DNA of 64,000 nucleotides, from contig NZ_JAAMOW010000005.1 in the NCBI RefSeq assembly GCF_011067135.1, positions 186,001 to 250,000 on the forward strand, written 5' to 3'. Below, piece after piece: positions 37,592-47,133 of the stretch; position 1 is the first letter of the stretch, and the number at the start of each line of letters is the position of its first letter. Under the pieces are notes generated by a model. The model was not told where the DNA came from and made no database searches. It saw nothing but the letters and a program-made list of their open reading frames with translations. Both the position numbers and the translations under genes were made by a program. The DNA comes from Solimonas terrae (lineage in GTDB: Bacteria; Pseudomonadota; Gammaproteobacteria; Nevskiales; Nevskiaceae).

Positions 37592-37745
37592 TTTTCGACC
37601 TTGAGACATAGTCTCAAGTGGGCACCACGCCACGCCTTCGGGCTTCCCACTGCGAGGTGGGCCTGCACGCCCGGCATGGTTACGGTTCCCGGGGTTTTTT
37701 AAATAGGCTCAAGGGTACCAAACCGATTCTCGAACACCGCAGGAG
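37592..37745 (-). ncRNA. ssrS: 6S RNA candidate
   Basis: The 205-bp gap between zapA and ygfA, all on the minus strand, is where 6S RNA lies in gammaproteobacteria. On the minus strand the sequence can form a closing stem ACCCTTGAG (37716-37708) with CTCAAGGT (37605-37598) and inner GC-rich arms flanking an open region. A local hairpin CTTGAGAC-tat-GTCTCAAG competes at the 3' end. Boundaries are approximate. 6S binds sigma70 RNA polymerase in stationary phase. Confidence 0.6.
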
Positions 37746-37793
37746 ACACGGCCAAAGAATATCACGCGGCGCGCGGCGTCCTTCGACCGCTCG

Positions 37794-38114
37794 TCATTCG
37801 AGCGACATCGTCGAGTCGATGTCGAGTGCCAGCTGGCGCAGACGCTGCACGGTTTCCGGGTTCGGCTGGGCGACGCCTTCGACTCCCTTCAGTTCGAGCA
37901 GCTCGCGTGCAATGTTGAGCGCGGCCATCACGGCGATGCGCTCCGCGCCCAGCGCCTTGCCGCGTTTGCGGATGCTGACCATGCGCTCGTTGAGGTAATC
38001 GGCCGATTTGACGAGCGCCTCGTGCTCCTCGGTCGGGCAGGCAACATTGTATTCCTTGCCCATGATGCGCACGGTGATACTCAGCGATTCGCCCGGATCC
38101 TTGCTCGCGATCAT
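37794..38114 (-). CDS. zapA: Cell division protein ZapA
   Basis: A 106-residue FtsZ-ring-associated protein. The N-terminal domain (LSITVRIMGKEYNVACPTEEHEAL) and the coiled-coil C-terminus (RIAVMAALNIARELLELK) are typical. It stabilises FtsZ filaments as a tetramer. The ATG overlaps the stop of the upstream ZapB-like gene (ATGA). Confidence 0.95.
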   Translation of the reverse strand: MIASKDPGESLSITVRIMGKEYNVACPTEEHEALVKSADYLNERMVSIRKRGKALGAERIAVMAALNIARELLELKGVEGVAQPNPETVQRLRQLALDIDSTMSLE

Positions 38115-38305
38115 GATTCCTGCTCCGATTCGAGCGAGCGCACGCGCTCGACGATGCCTTCGATGCGCCGCCGCAGCTCGGCATTCAGCGCCAGCAGACG
38201 ATCGCGTTCCTGCAGGGCACGTTTCTCTTCAAGGCGCGACTGGCGATACGCTGCCATCAGGCGCTGCACGCGATCTTCGAGCTGCTGGAGTTCGGCTTCG
38301 ATCAT
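38111..38305 (-). CDS. Small coiled-coil protein, TIGR02449/ZapB-like
   Basis: A 64-residue protein that is one continuous coiled coil (IEAELQQLEDRVQRLMAAYR ... LNAELRRRIEGIVERV). It matches the small family found directly upstream of zapA in many gammaproteobacteria and is thought to work in the division ring. The ATG at 38305 is taken; an in-frame TTG lies 15 bp further upstream. Translationally coupled to zapA. Confidence 0.85.
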   Translation of the reverse strand: MIEAELQQLEDRVQRLMAAYRQSRLEEKRALQERDRLLALNAELRRRIEGIVERVRSLESEQES

Positions 38306-38391
38306 TGCGGTCGACAACAAAAAAAGGCGGCGGCCCAGTATAGAACGTCTACCGGGACCGCCGCCTGCCGGAATACCGGCTTACGTCACGC

Positions 38392-39816
38392 TTACTGCAG
38401 GATCAGGAACAGGGCGCCCGGACCGCGGCGCAGCTGCAGCAGCAACTGGCCCTTGCCGGCCACCAGCTTGTTGAACTGCTCAAGCGACTCGATCGGCTGG
38501 CGGTTGATGGCGATGATGATGTCGCCCGGACGCAGGCCGACATTGGCGGCGGCCGAATTCGGCTGCACGTCCTTGACGACCACACCGCTGTCGACATCGG
38601 CCGCATTGGCCGTTTCCTCGTCGAGCGGCGCGAACGTGGCACCTGCCAGACGCGGCGAGACATCCTTGCTGATCGAGGCGGTCTCGGTCTTGTCGTCCTT
38701 GCCGATCTTGACCGAGACGTCCTTCGGCTTGCCGTCGCGGTAGAGCTTGAGGTCGACCTTGTCGCCGACCCGCATCAGGCCGACCAGACTGCGCAACTGG
38801 CCGAAGTCGATGATCGGCTTGCCATTGGCCTCGACGATCAGGTCGCCGGCCTTGATCCCGGCCTTGTCGGCCGGCGATTTCGGCAGGACGCGACCGACCA
38901 GCGCACCGCGGTTGCTTGGCAGATTGAGCGCCTTGGCGAGTTCGGGCGTGACTTCCTGGCCGCCGACGATGCCGATGTGGCCGCGCTCGACCGAGCCGTG
39001 GTCGATCAGCTGCGTCATGATCGTGTGTACGAGATTGACCGGGATCGCGAAGCCGATGCCGACGTTGCCGCCGGACTGCGAGTAGATCATCGACGGCACG
39101 CCGACCAGCTCGCCCTTCAGATTGACGAGCGCGCCGCCGGAATTGCCGGGATTGATCGAAGCGTCGGTCTGGATGAAATCGCCGAGCCCGTCGCTGATGC
39201 CGGTGCGGCCGAGCGCCGAGACGATGCCGCTGGTGACGGTCTGGCGCAGGTTGTATGGCGAGCCGATCGCGACCACGAAGTCGCCGACCTGCAGGCTGTC
39301 GGAATCGCCCAACGGCAGCGCTGTGAGATTGTCCGCCTTGATCTGCAGCACGGCGACATCGGTACCTTCGTCACGGCCGACCAGCTTTGCATCGAATTCG
39401 CGATCGTCGTTGAGGCGGACCTTGATCTCCTTGGCATCCTTGACGACGTGGTTGTTGGTGATCACGTAGCCTTTGCCGGCGTCGACGATCACGCCCGAGC
39501 CGACCGACTGGAATTCGCGTTCCTGCGGCTGATCCGGTGCGTTGAAGAAGCGACGGAAGAACGGATCGTCCATCAGCGGGTTGTGGACTTCGACTTCGCC
39601 CGTCACGGAAATGTTGACGATTGCCGGCATCACCGGCTTCAGCATCGGCGCAAGCGACGGCACGCCCCCTTGTACCGGCAGCTGCTGGTTGGTTGGCGTG
39701 GCGGGAATGTCAGCGTGTGCCGGTGGCGGCGCCGACGACATCATGAAGGCGGCAGCGAGGATGGACGCAGAGACCGCGAGCGGCGCAATGAGCTTGACGG
39801 TGAATTCTTTGGACAT
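38392..39816 (-). CDS. Periplasmic Do-family serine endoprotease (DegP/DegQ/MucD)
   Basis: A 474-residue HtrA protease with a signal peptide ending near ADI (residue ~36). The catalytic triad is His123 (NNHVV), Asp153 (GTDVAVL) and Ser226 (GNSGG). Two PDZ domains follow (about 280-360 and 385-470: VLPKSPADKAGIKAGDLI; VQPNSAAANVGLRPGDII). It degrades misfolded envelope proteins. The length equals that of Pseudomonas MucD, but the exact orthologue cannot be fixed here. Confidence 0.94.
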   Translation of the reverse strand: MSKEFTVKLIAPLAVSASILAAAFMMSSAPPPAHADIPATPTNQQLPVQGGVPSLAPMLKPVMPAIVNISVTGEVEVHNPLMDDPFFRRFFNAPDQPQEREFQSVGSGVIVDAGKGYVITNNHVVKDAKEIKVRLNDDREFDAKLVGRDEGTDVAVLQIKADNLTALPLGDSDSLQVGDFVVAIGSPYNLRQTVTSGIVSALGRTGISDGLGDFIQTDASINPGNSGGALVNLKGELVGVPSMIYSQSGGNVGIGFAIPVNLVHTIMTQLIDHGSVERGHIGIVGGQEVTPELAKALNLPSNRGALVGRVLPKSPADKAGIKAGDLIVEANGKPIIDFGQLRSLVGLMRVGDKVDLKLYRDGKPKDVSVKIGKDDKTETASISKDVSPRLAGATFAPLDEETANAADVDSGVVVKDVQPNSAAANVGLRPGDIIIAINRQPIESLEQFNKLVAGKGQLLLQLRRGPGALFLILQ

Positions 39817-39898
39817 CGAAAAAATCTCGGATCACGCTGCAACAGGCAGCGGCGGATAGACCGCGGGTGGACGCAATAGTTTCAGCGTGGCGCCGGAC

Positions 39899-40531
39899 TC
39901 AGCGCAGCTGTATGGCCGGATTCAGGCTGTAACGCCCGACCAGCGAGCCGCGCGCCAGCACATGTCCGTCGACGACCTGCCGCAGTTCCGAGACCGAAAA
40001 ACCGCTCTTCAGGCCGCAGCTGTCGAGATCCAGCGCCAGCACCTCGAAGCGGTAGCGGTGCGTCAGCGCATCGTTCCAGGGCGGGCACGGGCCATCGTAG
40101 CCGAGATATGTGCCTTCCATGGCCGCGTCGCCCTTGAACCAGCCGCTGTAGTCGTTGACGCCCTGCACGGTGCCCTCCGGGCCGCGCGGCTGCGCCTTGC
40201 CGTGCGCGGTGACGCAATCGCAGCAGCTGCCTTCGGCAATCTCGGTCACGGCGGCGGGCATGTCGGCGAGCAGCCAGTGCACGAATTCGGCGCGCGGCAG
40301 TGCAGCAGGCACGACACGGCCTTCGCGATTGACATCGTCCGGACGCGTCGGTGCGTCACCATCGATCATCGTCAATGCAAAGCTTCGCGTTGTCGCCGGC
40401 GCTCCGGCCCAGGCCAGATGCGGATTGCGATTGTGGCCGAGGCGGACATGGCCGAACGGTGCCTGGACCGCAAACGCGCAGCGCCCGGCGATGCGGCCAC
40501 TCGATGTCAGGCTGCGACTGGACAGTTTCAT
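39899..40531 (-). CDS. YbhB/YbcL-family (PEBP-like) protein
   Basis: A 210-residue phosphatidylethanolamine-binding-protein-like fold. The family blocks are seen (NPHLAWAGAPATTRSFALTMIDGDAP; EFVHWLLADMPA; YLGYDGPCPPW; HRYRFEVLALD). Bacterial members bind small anionic ligands; the biological role is unclear. The start at 40531 begins MKLSSRSLTSSGRI, a normal opening. It is 28 bp downstream of sohB. Confidence 0.88.
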   Translation of the reverse strand: MKLSSRSLTSSGRIAGRCAFAVQAPFGHVRLGHNRNPHLAWAGAPATTRSFALTMIDGDAPTRPDDVNREGRVVPAALPRAEFVHWLLADMPAAVTEIAEGSCCDCVTAHGKAQPRGPEGTVQGVNDYSGWFKGDAAMEGTYLGYDGPCPPWNDALTHRYRFEVLALDLDSCGLKSGFSVSELRQVVDGHVLARGSLVGRYSLNPAIQLR

Positions 40532-40559
40532 GCAATCTCCTTGACGAATGACAGCGGTT

Positions 40560-41603
40560 TCAGTGCCAGCGCGGCATGGTGGTTTCCTGGACGCTGCGAC
40601 GCAAGCCGACACCGAGTTTGACCAGACCCTCGGCAAGCCGTTGCGCGAGGCGCTGACGGCGTCGGAAGCTGAGCGAGAACAGCTCGGCGTCCTTGACCCG
40701 CTGCAACAGATAGTCGTCACTGGTCTGCAGCTGATCGACGAGCTTGAGTTCCAGCGCCTGGGTACCGAACCAGTGTTCGCCGGTGGCGACGCGTTCGATG
40801 TCGAGTTGCGGGCGATATTCGCGCACGAAGCGCTTGAACAGGGCGTGGGTTTCCTCGATCTCGACGCGGAATTTCTCGCGGCCGGCGTCGGTGTTTTCGC
40901 CGAACAGGGTCAGAGTGCGCTTGTAATCGCCGGCCGTATGCAGTTCGTAATCGACATCGAGGCGTTTCAGCAGGCGATGGAAATTCGGCAGCTGCGCGAC
41001 GACGCCGATCGAGCCGACGATCGCGAATGGCGCGGCCAGTACCTGATCGGCAACGCAGGCCATCAGATACCCGCCGCTGGCCGCAACCTTGTCGACGGCA
41101 ACGGTCAGCTTGATGCCGGCACTGCGCAGGCGGGCCAGCTGCGAGGCGGCAAGTCCGTAGCCGTGCACCATGCCGCCCTCGCTGTCGAGCTGCAGCAGGA
41201 CCTCGTCCTGTCCGGCGCGGGCAACCTGCAGCACCGCACTGATCTCCTCGCGCAGGGAGTCGACTGCCGAGGCCTGAAGGTCGCCATGGAATCGCAGCGC
41301 GTAAACCCGCGGCCGGTCCGGCGCCTTGCCCTTTTTGGCCAGCTTATTGCGTGATTTGGATTCGCCCTTGCGCGTCTTGTCGAGCGCCTTGAGTTGCGCC
41401 TGGTCGAGGACCTCGTCGCGAACGGAGTCGGCGAGGCCTTCGTAGCGCCGATTGAGATTGCGGACATCCAGACGTTCCGGGCCGCCGGCGCTGCGCGCGC
41501 CGCGGGCCAGACCGGCCAGCGTGGCGGCCAGCACGATCAGGGCCGTGACCCAGGTCACGGTTTTGGCGAGAAACAATGCGTAAGGAATCAGGAATTCGGT
41601 CAT
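40560..41603 (-). CDS. sohB: Inner-membrane serine protease SohB
   Basis: A 347-residue S49-family protease with an N-terminal membrane anchor (FLAKTVTWVTALIVLAATLAG). Conserved blocks are QLDSEGGMVHGYG, KLTVAVDKVAASGGYLMACVAD (nucleophile Ser in ASGGY) and the GSIGVVAQLPNFHRLLKRL segment. The catalytic Lys is in the ADYKRTLTLFG-type loop (GDYKRTLTLFGEN). It degrades peptides or membrane-associated substrates in the periplasm. Divergent from the ompA-like gene. Confidence 0.94.
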   Translation of the reverse strand: MTEFLIPYALFLAKTVTWVTALIVLAATLAGLARGARSAGGPERLDVRNLNRRYEGLADSVRDEVLDQAQLKALDKTRKGESKSRNKLAKKGKAPDRPRVYALRFHGDLQASAVDSLREEISAVLQVARAGQDEVLLQLDSEGGMVHGYGLAASQLARLRSAGIKLTVAVDKVAASGGYLMACVADQVLAAPFAIVGSIGVVAQLPNFHRLLKRLDVDYELHTAGDYKRTLTLFGENTDAGREKFRVEIEETHALFKRFVREYRPQLDIERVATGEHWFGTQALELKLVDQLQTSDDYLLQRVKDAELFSLSFRRRQRLAQRLAEGLVKLGVGLRRSVQETTMPRWH

Positions 41604-41714
41604 TTAGCGGTTTTGAGCGGGGGGTAGAAGCTGGAAAACTTCGGATTCGCGCGGCAGAATCGTTGCTGAAGCCAAGGAAGGCAAGTGCGACCGTGAGCGA
41701 AATTTTCAATTTAC

Positions 41715-41743
41715 GCTGCAGTGCAAAATGGCTTGCGTATACT
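41715..41743 (+). promoter_or_regulatory. Candidate promoter of the OmpA-like gene
   Basis: TATACT at 41738-41743 is a good -10 in an AT-richer stretch 62 bp before the start codon; the -35 is poor. Confidence 0.35.
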
Positions 41744-41805
41744 AATAGGGCTTTCGTAGCGCTTTTCGGGCTGTCTGGACAATCAAGAGGTTGGGAGATT
41801 CGGCG

Positions 41806-42966
41806 ATGAAAACAATGCACCGTGCCGGTCTGGCACTCGTGCTCGCTGCCTGTGCCATGCCGGCGCTTGCGCAGGAATCCGAGCAGGAGATGCGGCCGTA
41901 TGTCAGTGGCGGTTATACGTACACGTTCGAAGACAGTGACCGCAATTCGGACAACGGGAATGGCTGGTTCGTCGGTGTCGGCAAGGCGATCAACCAGTAC
42001 TGGGGCTGGGAACTGAGCGGCTCCTGGGACCAGTTCGACAAGGACGGCGCTGCCAATCCGAACAACTGGCGCCAGTACGGTGCCAAGCTCGACGGCATGT
42101 TCTTCTATTCGCGTGATCGCAAGTTCTCGCCCTACGTCGGTATCGGCGTCGGCGGCATGCGCAGCGAGCTGAAGAACACCGGCGACAAGTCGACCGACCC
42201 GTTCGTCGACGCCGGCGTCGGCTTCTTCAAGTATTTCGGCGACAGCAATTACGGCCTGCGCGCCGATGTCCGCTATCGCTGGCTCGATGCCAATGACGTG
42301 CCGGGCTCGAACAGCTTCGGCGAACCTGTCGTCAAGATCGGTCTGGTCGCGGCACTCGGACCGAAGCCGGTCAGCGCAGCCGAAACGGTCAAGGATTCGG
42401 ACGGCGACGGTGTGCCGGACGACGCCGATCTCTGCCCGGGTACCCCGAAGGGCGTCAAGGTCGATGCCAAGGGTTGCCCGATGGATTCCGACGGCGATGG
42501 CGTGCCGGACGGCATCGATCAGTGCCCGGGAACGCCGCCCGGCGTTGCGGTTGACGACAAGGGCTGCCCGACCACGCTGGGTTCCGGTCGCTTCAAGATC
42601 ACCGGCACCGGTGCGGACCTGCGCTTCGAAGACGTGCACTTCGCGTTCGACAAGTCGGATCTGACCGACTACTCGAAGCAGATGCTCGATGACGCTGCCA
42701 ATGTCATCAACAAGGTTTCCGAGCAGTATCCGAGCCTGAAGGTCGACATCTCCGGTCATACCGACTCGGTCGGTACCGAAGGCTACAACCAGGGTCTGTC
42801 CGAGCGTCGTGCCAATGCAGTCAAGGAATATCTGCTGCGCAAAGGCGTCGAGGCTGGTCGCCTGAGCACTTACGCCTACGGCGAGTCCAAGCCGGTCGCG
42901 ACCAACGACACGGAAGAGGGACGCGCACAGAACCGTCGTGCCGAAACCCGCACCCGCGGCGAGTAA
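41806..42966 (+). CDS. OmpA-family outer-membrane protein with thrombospondin-3-like repeats
   Basis: A 386-residue protein with signal peptide (LVLAACAMPALAQ), an 8-stranded OmpA-like beta-barrel (about 25-190), two calcium-binding TSP3-type repeats (DSDGDGVPDDADLCPGTPKG; DSDGDGVPDGIDQCPGTPPG), and a C-terminal OmpA/peptidoglycan-binding domain (FDKSDLTDYSKQ; ISGHTDSVGTEGYN). It anchors the outer membrane to peptidoglycan, and the DxDxDG loops bind calcium. A terminator follows. The layout matches Pseudomonas OprF. Confidence 0.93.
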   Translation: MKTMHRAGLALVLAACAMPALAQESEQEMRPYVSGGYTYTFEDSDRNSDNGNGWFVGVGKAINQYWGWELSGSWDQFDKDGAANPNNWRQYGAKLDGMFFYSRDRKFSPYVGIGVGGMRSELKNTGDKSTDPFVDAGVGFFKYFGDSNYGLRADVRYRWLDANDVPGSNSFGEPVVKIGLVAALGPKPVSAAETVKDSDGDGVPDDADLCPGTPKGVKVDAKGCPMDSDGDGVPDGIDQCPGTPPGVAVDDKGCPTTLGSGRFKITGTGADLRFEDVHFAFDKSDLTDYSKQMLDDAANVINKVSEQYPSLKVDISGHTDSVGTEGYNQGLSERRANAVKEYLLRKGVEAGRLSTYAYGESKPVATNDTEEGRAQNRRAETRTRGE

Positions 42967-42989
42967 GTTCGCACTGCCGTAGATCAAGG

Positions 42990-43013
42990 CCCCCGCTGCG
43001 TGAGCAGCGGGGG
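42990..43013 (+). terminator. Terminator after OmpA-like gene
   Basis: CCCCCGCTGC-gtga-GCAGCGGGGG followed by TTTTCTTTG, 23 bp after the stop. Confidence 0.85.
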
Positions 43014-43087
43014 TTTTCTTTGTCTCGTCGTTACGGCTCTGCAGCGTGCGGCAAGCGGGGTGCGTCGCTGGGCGCCGCGATCGCGAA

Positions 43088-44167
43088 TCAGAAACCGCGT
43101 TGCAACATCGCAACGCGCTCGGCCGCACTTGCATGCGGGTCGGCAACTTGCGCAGTGAGCCGGCCGCCGAACTGCCTGTGTACCAGATCGGCGAGAAAAT
43201 CCAGGTGGGCATCGTCGGCATTGAGCGCCGGGATGTAACGCAGCGCGCTGCCGCCGGCGTCGCGGAACTGCTCATTGTAGCGCTGCGCCACTTCTTCGAG
43301 CGTTTCGAGACAGTCTGCCGAAAATCCAGGACAGATCGTGTCGACGGTCTTGATGCCGCTGCGGGCGAGTCGTGTGATGACCAGATCGGTGTAGGGTGAC
43401 AGCCACTTCGCGCGCCCGATGCGGGACTGGAAAGACAAGGTCCAGGCGTCGGGTGGCAGATCCAGCGCGGCGGCGAGCAGTCTTGCGGTTTTCTGACTGA
43501 AGCAATAGTACGGATCGCCAGCTTGCAGGCAGCGCACCGGGATCGAGTGAAACGACATCAACAGATGTTCGCCGCGCCCGTTTCGTGCCCAATGCGCGCG
43601 TACCGACTCGGCGAGCGCATCGATATATGCACTCTCGTCGTGATAGCCATTGACGAAGCGCAGTTCCGGCCACCAGCGCATCGGCCGCACGCGATCGACC
43701 ACGGCCTCGAAGACCGTGGCGGTGGTGGTGGCCGAATACTGCGGATACAGGGGCAGCACCGCGATGCGCCGCGCGCCGCGCTCCAGCAGTTCGTCCAGCG
43801 CTGCGCCGATCGACGGTGTGCCGTAGCGCATGCCGAGCGCAACCGGTACGGCATCTCCGAGCCGGGATTGCAGGCCGCGCTGCTGTGCGCGACTGATCGC
43901 GAGCAGCGGCGAACCTTCTGCTGTCCAGATCGACTGATAGGCGTGCGCCAGACGCCGCGGGCGAAATGGCAGGATGAAGCCGTACAGGATCGGCCACCAC
44001 AGCGCGCGCGGAATTTCGACGACGCGCGGATCGCCGAGGAACTCGGCGAGGTAGCGGCGGATTGCGGCAGGCGTCGGTGCGTCGGGCGTGCCGAGATTGG
44101 CCAGCAGGACGCCACAGCGCTGCGCCTGATCGTGTGCGCGGACGGGATCGGATGGGGCGGTGTTCAT
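43088..44167 (-). CDS. hemH: Ferrochelatase
   Basis: A 359-residue enzyme inserting Fe2+ into protoporphyrin IX, the last step of haem synthesis. LLANLGTPDAPTPAAIRRYL opens the fold, the catalytic His lies in LLMSFHSIPVR and the Glu in CPGFSADCLETLEEV. The C-terminal stretch lacks Fe-S Cys. Length fits the proteobacterial form, probably associated with the inner face of the membrane. Confidence 0.96.
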   Translation of the reverse strand: MNTAPSDPVRAHDQAQRCGVLLANLGTPDAPTPAAIRRYLAEFLGDPRVVEIPRALWWPILYGFILPFRPRRLAHAYQSIWTAEGSPLLAISRAQQRGLQSRLGDAVPVALGMRYGTPSIGAALDELLERGARRIAVLPLYPQYSATTTATVFEAVVDRVRPMRWWPELRFVNGYHDESAYIDALAESVRAHWARNGRGEHLLMSFHSIPVRCLQAGDPYYCFSQKTARLLAAALDLPPDAWTLSFQSRIGRAKWLSPYTDLVITRLARSGIKTVDTICPGFSADCLETLEEVAQRYNEQFRDAGGSALRYIPALNADDAHLDFLADLVHRQFGGRLTAQVADPHASAAERVAMLQRGF

Positions 44168-44225
44168 CGCCTGGATTTTACGCAGCTGCCGTGCCGGACG
44201 ACGCCGATGATCCTCTGGACATCGG

Positions 44226-45716
44226 TCAATGCTTTGCCGTCGCCAGCGCGCTGTGTGATCGCGAATACGCGAAGTAGACGAGCAGGCCGATCAGCATCCA
44301 GGCGCCGAACGCGGTCCACGTGAACGTCGCGAGATTGAGCATCAGGTAGCCGCAGGACAGGACGCCGAGCAACGGCACGAGCGGCGAGGCCGGCGTCTTG
44401 AACGGGCGCGGCAGGCCGGGGTGGGTACGGCGCATGACGATGACGCCTGCGCAGACCACCACGAATGCGCCCAGCGTGCCGATGTTGGCCAGCTCGGCCA
44501 GCCGACCCAGGGGCACGAAGCCGGAGAACGCGAGCATGATCACGCCGGCGGCGGCGATCGAGCCGACCGGTGTTCCGGTCTTCGGGTTCACGTAGGCAAA
44601 GAACTTTGGCAGCAGCCCATCGTGGGCGATCGCGAACAGCACGCGCGTGAGGCCGAAATACATGACGAGGATCACGGTCGTGAGGCCGGCGATGGCGCCG
44701 ATCGAGATGATGCCGGCGACCGTGGTCTGGCCGATCTGCAGCAGCGCATGCGCGACCGGCGACGGAACATTGAGTTCTCGGTAGCTGACCATGCCGGTCA
44801 GCAGCAGCGAGACGATGATGTACAGCGCCGTGCAGATCGCCAGCGAGCCGAGGATGCCGATCGGCAGATCGCGCTGCGGATTGCGGGTTTCCTCGGCGGC
44901 GGTCGACACCGCGTCGAAGCCGAGATAAGCGAAGAAGATCGTTGCCGCGCCGGTCATGATGCCGACGCCGCCGAAATGCGTTTCGCCGCCGACACCGAAG
45001 CCCAGACCCAGCTGGATTGCATCGAGCAGGCGCATTTCCCAGCTGAAACCGCTGGCTGCGCCACTGGTGGTTTCCAGCGGCGGAATGAACGGTGTCCAGT
45101 TCTCGGCATGGATATGAAATGCCGCGACACCGATGAACAGCAGGATCGCTGCCACCTTGACCGCCACCATCACGGCATTGAACAGTGCGCTCATCTTGGC
45201 GCCGGAGGCCAGCAACAGGCCGATTGCCAGCACGACCAGAAACGCCGGCAGATTGATCAGGCCCGGTGTGAGTTTGTCGATCGGTCCGTGTGTCAGGAAA
45301 TCCGGCAGCCCCGAGCCCATGGACTGCAGGAAGTTGACGACGTAGCCCGACCAGCCGGTCGCTACCGCCGGGATCGCAACCATGTATTCGCAGAGCAGCA
45401 TCCAGCCGATGATCCAGGCCGGCAGTTCACCGAGGCTGGCGTAGCCGTAACCGTAGGCCGATCCGGCGCCGCCGATCGAACTGGCGAGCTCGGCGTACGA
45501 CAGCGCAGCACAGGCACAGGCGAAACCGGCAATCAGGAACGACAGCACGACGGCCGGTCCGGCCTGCGTGGCGGCGGTGATGCCGGTGAGCACGAAGATG
45601 CCGGCGCCGATCACCGCACCGACGCCCAGCAGAGTCAGATCCCAGGCGCCCAGCACGCGTTTGAGGCCGCGGTCGTTGGCGTCCGGCAGTACCGGCTTGG
45701 TGCGCAGCAGGCTCAT
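44226..45716 (-). CDS. APC-superfamily amino-acid permease
   Basis: A 496-residue inner-membrane protein with 12 predicted helices. The opening (LGAWDLTLLGVGAVIGAGIFVLTG) carries the GxGAVIGAGIF substrate motif, and SYAELASSIGGAGSAYGYGYASLGE is typical of the cationic-amino-acid (CAT/YfnA) subgroup. The start at 45716 avoids 14 non-conserved residues present in an upstream frame. Specific amino acid unknown. Confidence 0.9.
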   Translation of the reverse strand: MSLLRTKPVLPDANDRGLKRVLGAWDLTLLGVGAVIGAGIFVLTGITAATQAGPAVVLSFLIAGFACACAALSYAELASSIGGAGSAYGYGYASLGELPAWIIGWMLLCEYMVAIPAVATGWSGYVVNFLQSMGSGLPDFLTHGPIDKLTPGLINLPAFLVVLAIGLLLASGAKMSALFNAVMVAVKVAAILLFIGVAAFHIHAENWTPFIPPLETTSGAASGFSWEMRLLDAIQLGLGFGVGGETHFGGVGIMTGAATIFFAYLGFDAVSTAAEETRNPQRDLPIGILGSLAICTALYIIVSLLLTGMVSYRELNVPSPVAHALLQIGQTTVAGIISIGAIAGLTTVILVMYFGLTRVLFAIAHDGLLPKFFAYVNPKTGTPVGSIAAAGVIMLAFSGFVPLGRLAELANIGTLGAFVVVCAGVIVMRRTHPGLPRPFKTPASPLVPLLGVLSCGYLMLNLATFTWTAFGAWMLIGLLVYFAYSRSHSALATAKH

Positions 45717-45796
45717 CGGTGCAAATCCCCCAGATCGCAGTAGCGTTCGATTATGCACAAAGCCTGCGCAGCGTCTGAAGAGGAAAAGCCCCGGAA

Positions 45797-45832
45797 ACGC
45801 AAAAGCCCGGCGCGAGGACCGGGCTCTTGCGT
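45797..45832. terminator. Terminator downstream of the FadI-like thiolase gene
   Basis: ACGCAAAAGCCCGG / CCGGGCTCTTGCGT with one mismatch and an 8-nt loop, 11 bp after the thiolase stop. Confidence 0.75.
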
Positions 45833-45843
45833 CAGAACATCGA

Positions 45844-47133
45844 TCAGGCGCGCTCGACGATCGCCGTCACGCCGAGTCCGCCAGCCGCGCAGATCGAGAT
45901 CAGGCCGCGACCACCCTTGTTCTCGTCGATGATCTTGGCCAGCGTCGCGAGGATGCGCCCACCGGTGGCGGCAAACGGATGGCCCGCTGCCAGACTGCCA
46001 CCCTTGACGTTCATCTTGGCGCGATCGATGGAGCCGAGCGGCGCGGACAGGCCGAGTTTTTCCTTGCAGAATTTCGGGTCTTCCCAGGCCTTCAGCGTGC
46101 ACAGCACCTGGCCGGCGAAGGCTTCGTGAATCTCGTAGAAATCGAAATCCTGGAGGCTCAGGCCCGCGCGTTCGAGCATGCGGGCGACTGCATAGGCCGG
46201 TGCCATCAACAGGCCTTCATGCTTGCTGCCGGCAAAATCGACGGCCGCGGTTTCCGCATGCGTGATGTAGGCGAGCGGCTTGAAGCCATGTGCCTTGGCC
46301 CAGTCTTCCGAGGCGAGCAATACCGCCGATGCACCGTCGGTCAGCGGCGTGGAGTTGCCGGCGGTCAGCGTGCCCTGGCCCGACTTGCGATCGAACGCCG
46401 GGCTCAACGACGCCAGCTTTTCGAGCGTGATGTCCGGACGCAGGTTGTTGTCGCGCTCCAGGCCCGCAAACGGCACGATTAGGTCGTCATAGAAGCCGGC
46501 GTCGTAGGCCGCCGCCGCTTTCTTGTGCGATTCATAGGCCAGCAGGTCCTGCGCCTCGCGCGGAATCTTCCATTCCTTGACCATCACTTCCGTGTGCTGG
46601 CCCATGCTCATTCTTGTGCGCGGCTCGCCATTGGTCGGAATCTGCGGGGCAAGCATCGCCGGCCGGAACTTGGCCAGCGCGGCCAGGCGCTGGCCCGTGG
46701 TCTTGGCGCGGTTCACTTCGAGCAGGATCTTGCGCAGCTTCTCGCCGACTGCGATCGGTGCATCCGAGGTCGTGTCGACGCCGCCGCCGATGCCGGACTC
46801 GATCTGGCCGAGTGCGATCTTGTTGGCAACGTTGATCGCCGCCTGCAGACCCGTGCCGCAGGCCATCTGCAAGTCATACGCGGCCGTTTCCGGCGCCAGC
46901 CCGGACGACAGCACGGACTCGCGGCACAAATTGAAATCGCGCGAATGCTTGAGCACGGCGCCGGCAGCGACCTCGCCAAGGCGTTCGCCATGCAGCTGGA
47001 ACTTGTCGACCACGCCCTTCAGGGCCGCGGTCAGCATGTCCTGATTCGACTTCGTCGCGTACGCGGTGTTTGAGCGCGCGAACGGAATACGCGAGCCACC
47101 GAGAATCGCCACCTTGCGGCCGTAGGGTTTCAT
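45844..47133 (-). CDS. Acetyl-CoA C-acyltransferase (FadI-like thiolase)
   Basis: A 429-residue thiolase (E. coli FadI 436). The acyl-accepting Cys is in QMACGTGLQAAI (about residue 92), the His in GGSLAAGHPFAATGG, and the second catalytic Cys appears as SICAAGGLG near the C-terminus. FadI performs the last step of beta-oxidation on medium and long chains. No fadJ partner is adjacent, unlike the classical fadIJ operon. Confidence 0.92.
   Translation of the reverse strand: MKPYGRKVAILGGSRIPFARSNTAYATKSNQDMLTAALKGVVDKFQLHGERLGEVAAGAVLKHSRDFNLCRESVLSSGLAPETAAYDLQMACGTGLQAAINVANKIALGQIESGIGGGVDTTSDAPIAVGEKLRKILLEVNRAKTTGQRLAALAKFRPAMLAPQIPTNGEPRTRMSMGQHTEVMVKEWKIPREAQDLLAYESHKKAAAAYDAGFYDDLIVPFAGLERDNNLRPDITLEKLASLSPAFDRKSGQGTLTAGNSTPLTDGASAVLLASEDWAKAHGFKPLAYITHAETAAVDFAGSKHEGLLMAPAYAVARMLERAGLSLQDFDFYEIHEAFAGQVLCTLKAWEDPKFCKEKLGLSAPLGSIDRAKMNVKGGSLAAGHPFAATGGRILATLAKIIDENKGGRGLISICAAGGLGVTAIVERA

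Noticed and set aside
41344-43275. 643-codon minus-strand open frame
   Set aside because: It covers the antisense of the OmpA-like gene and part of sohB in another frame; low-complexity Arg/Ala/Asp composition is typical of a shadow.
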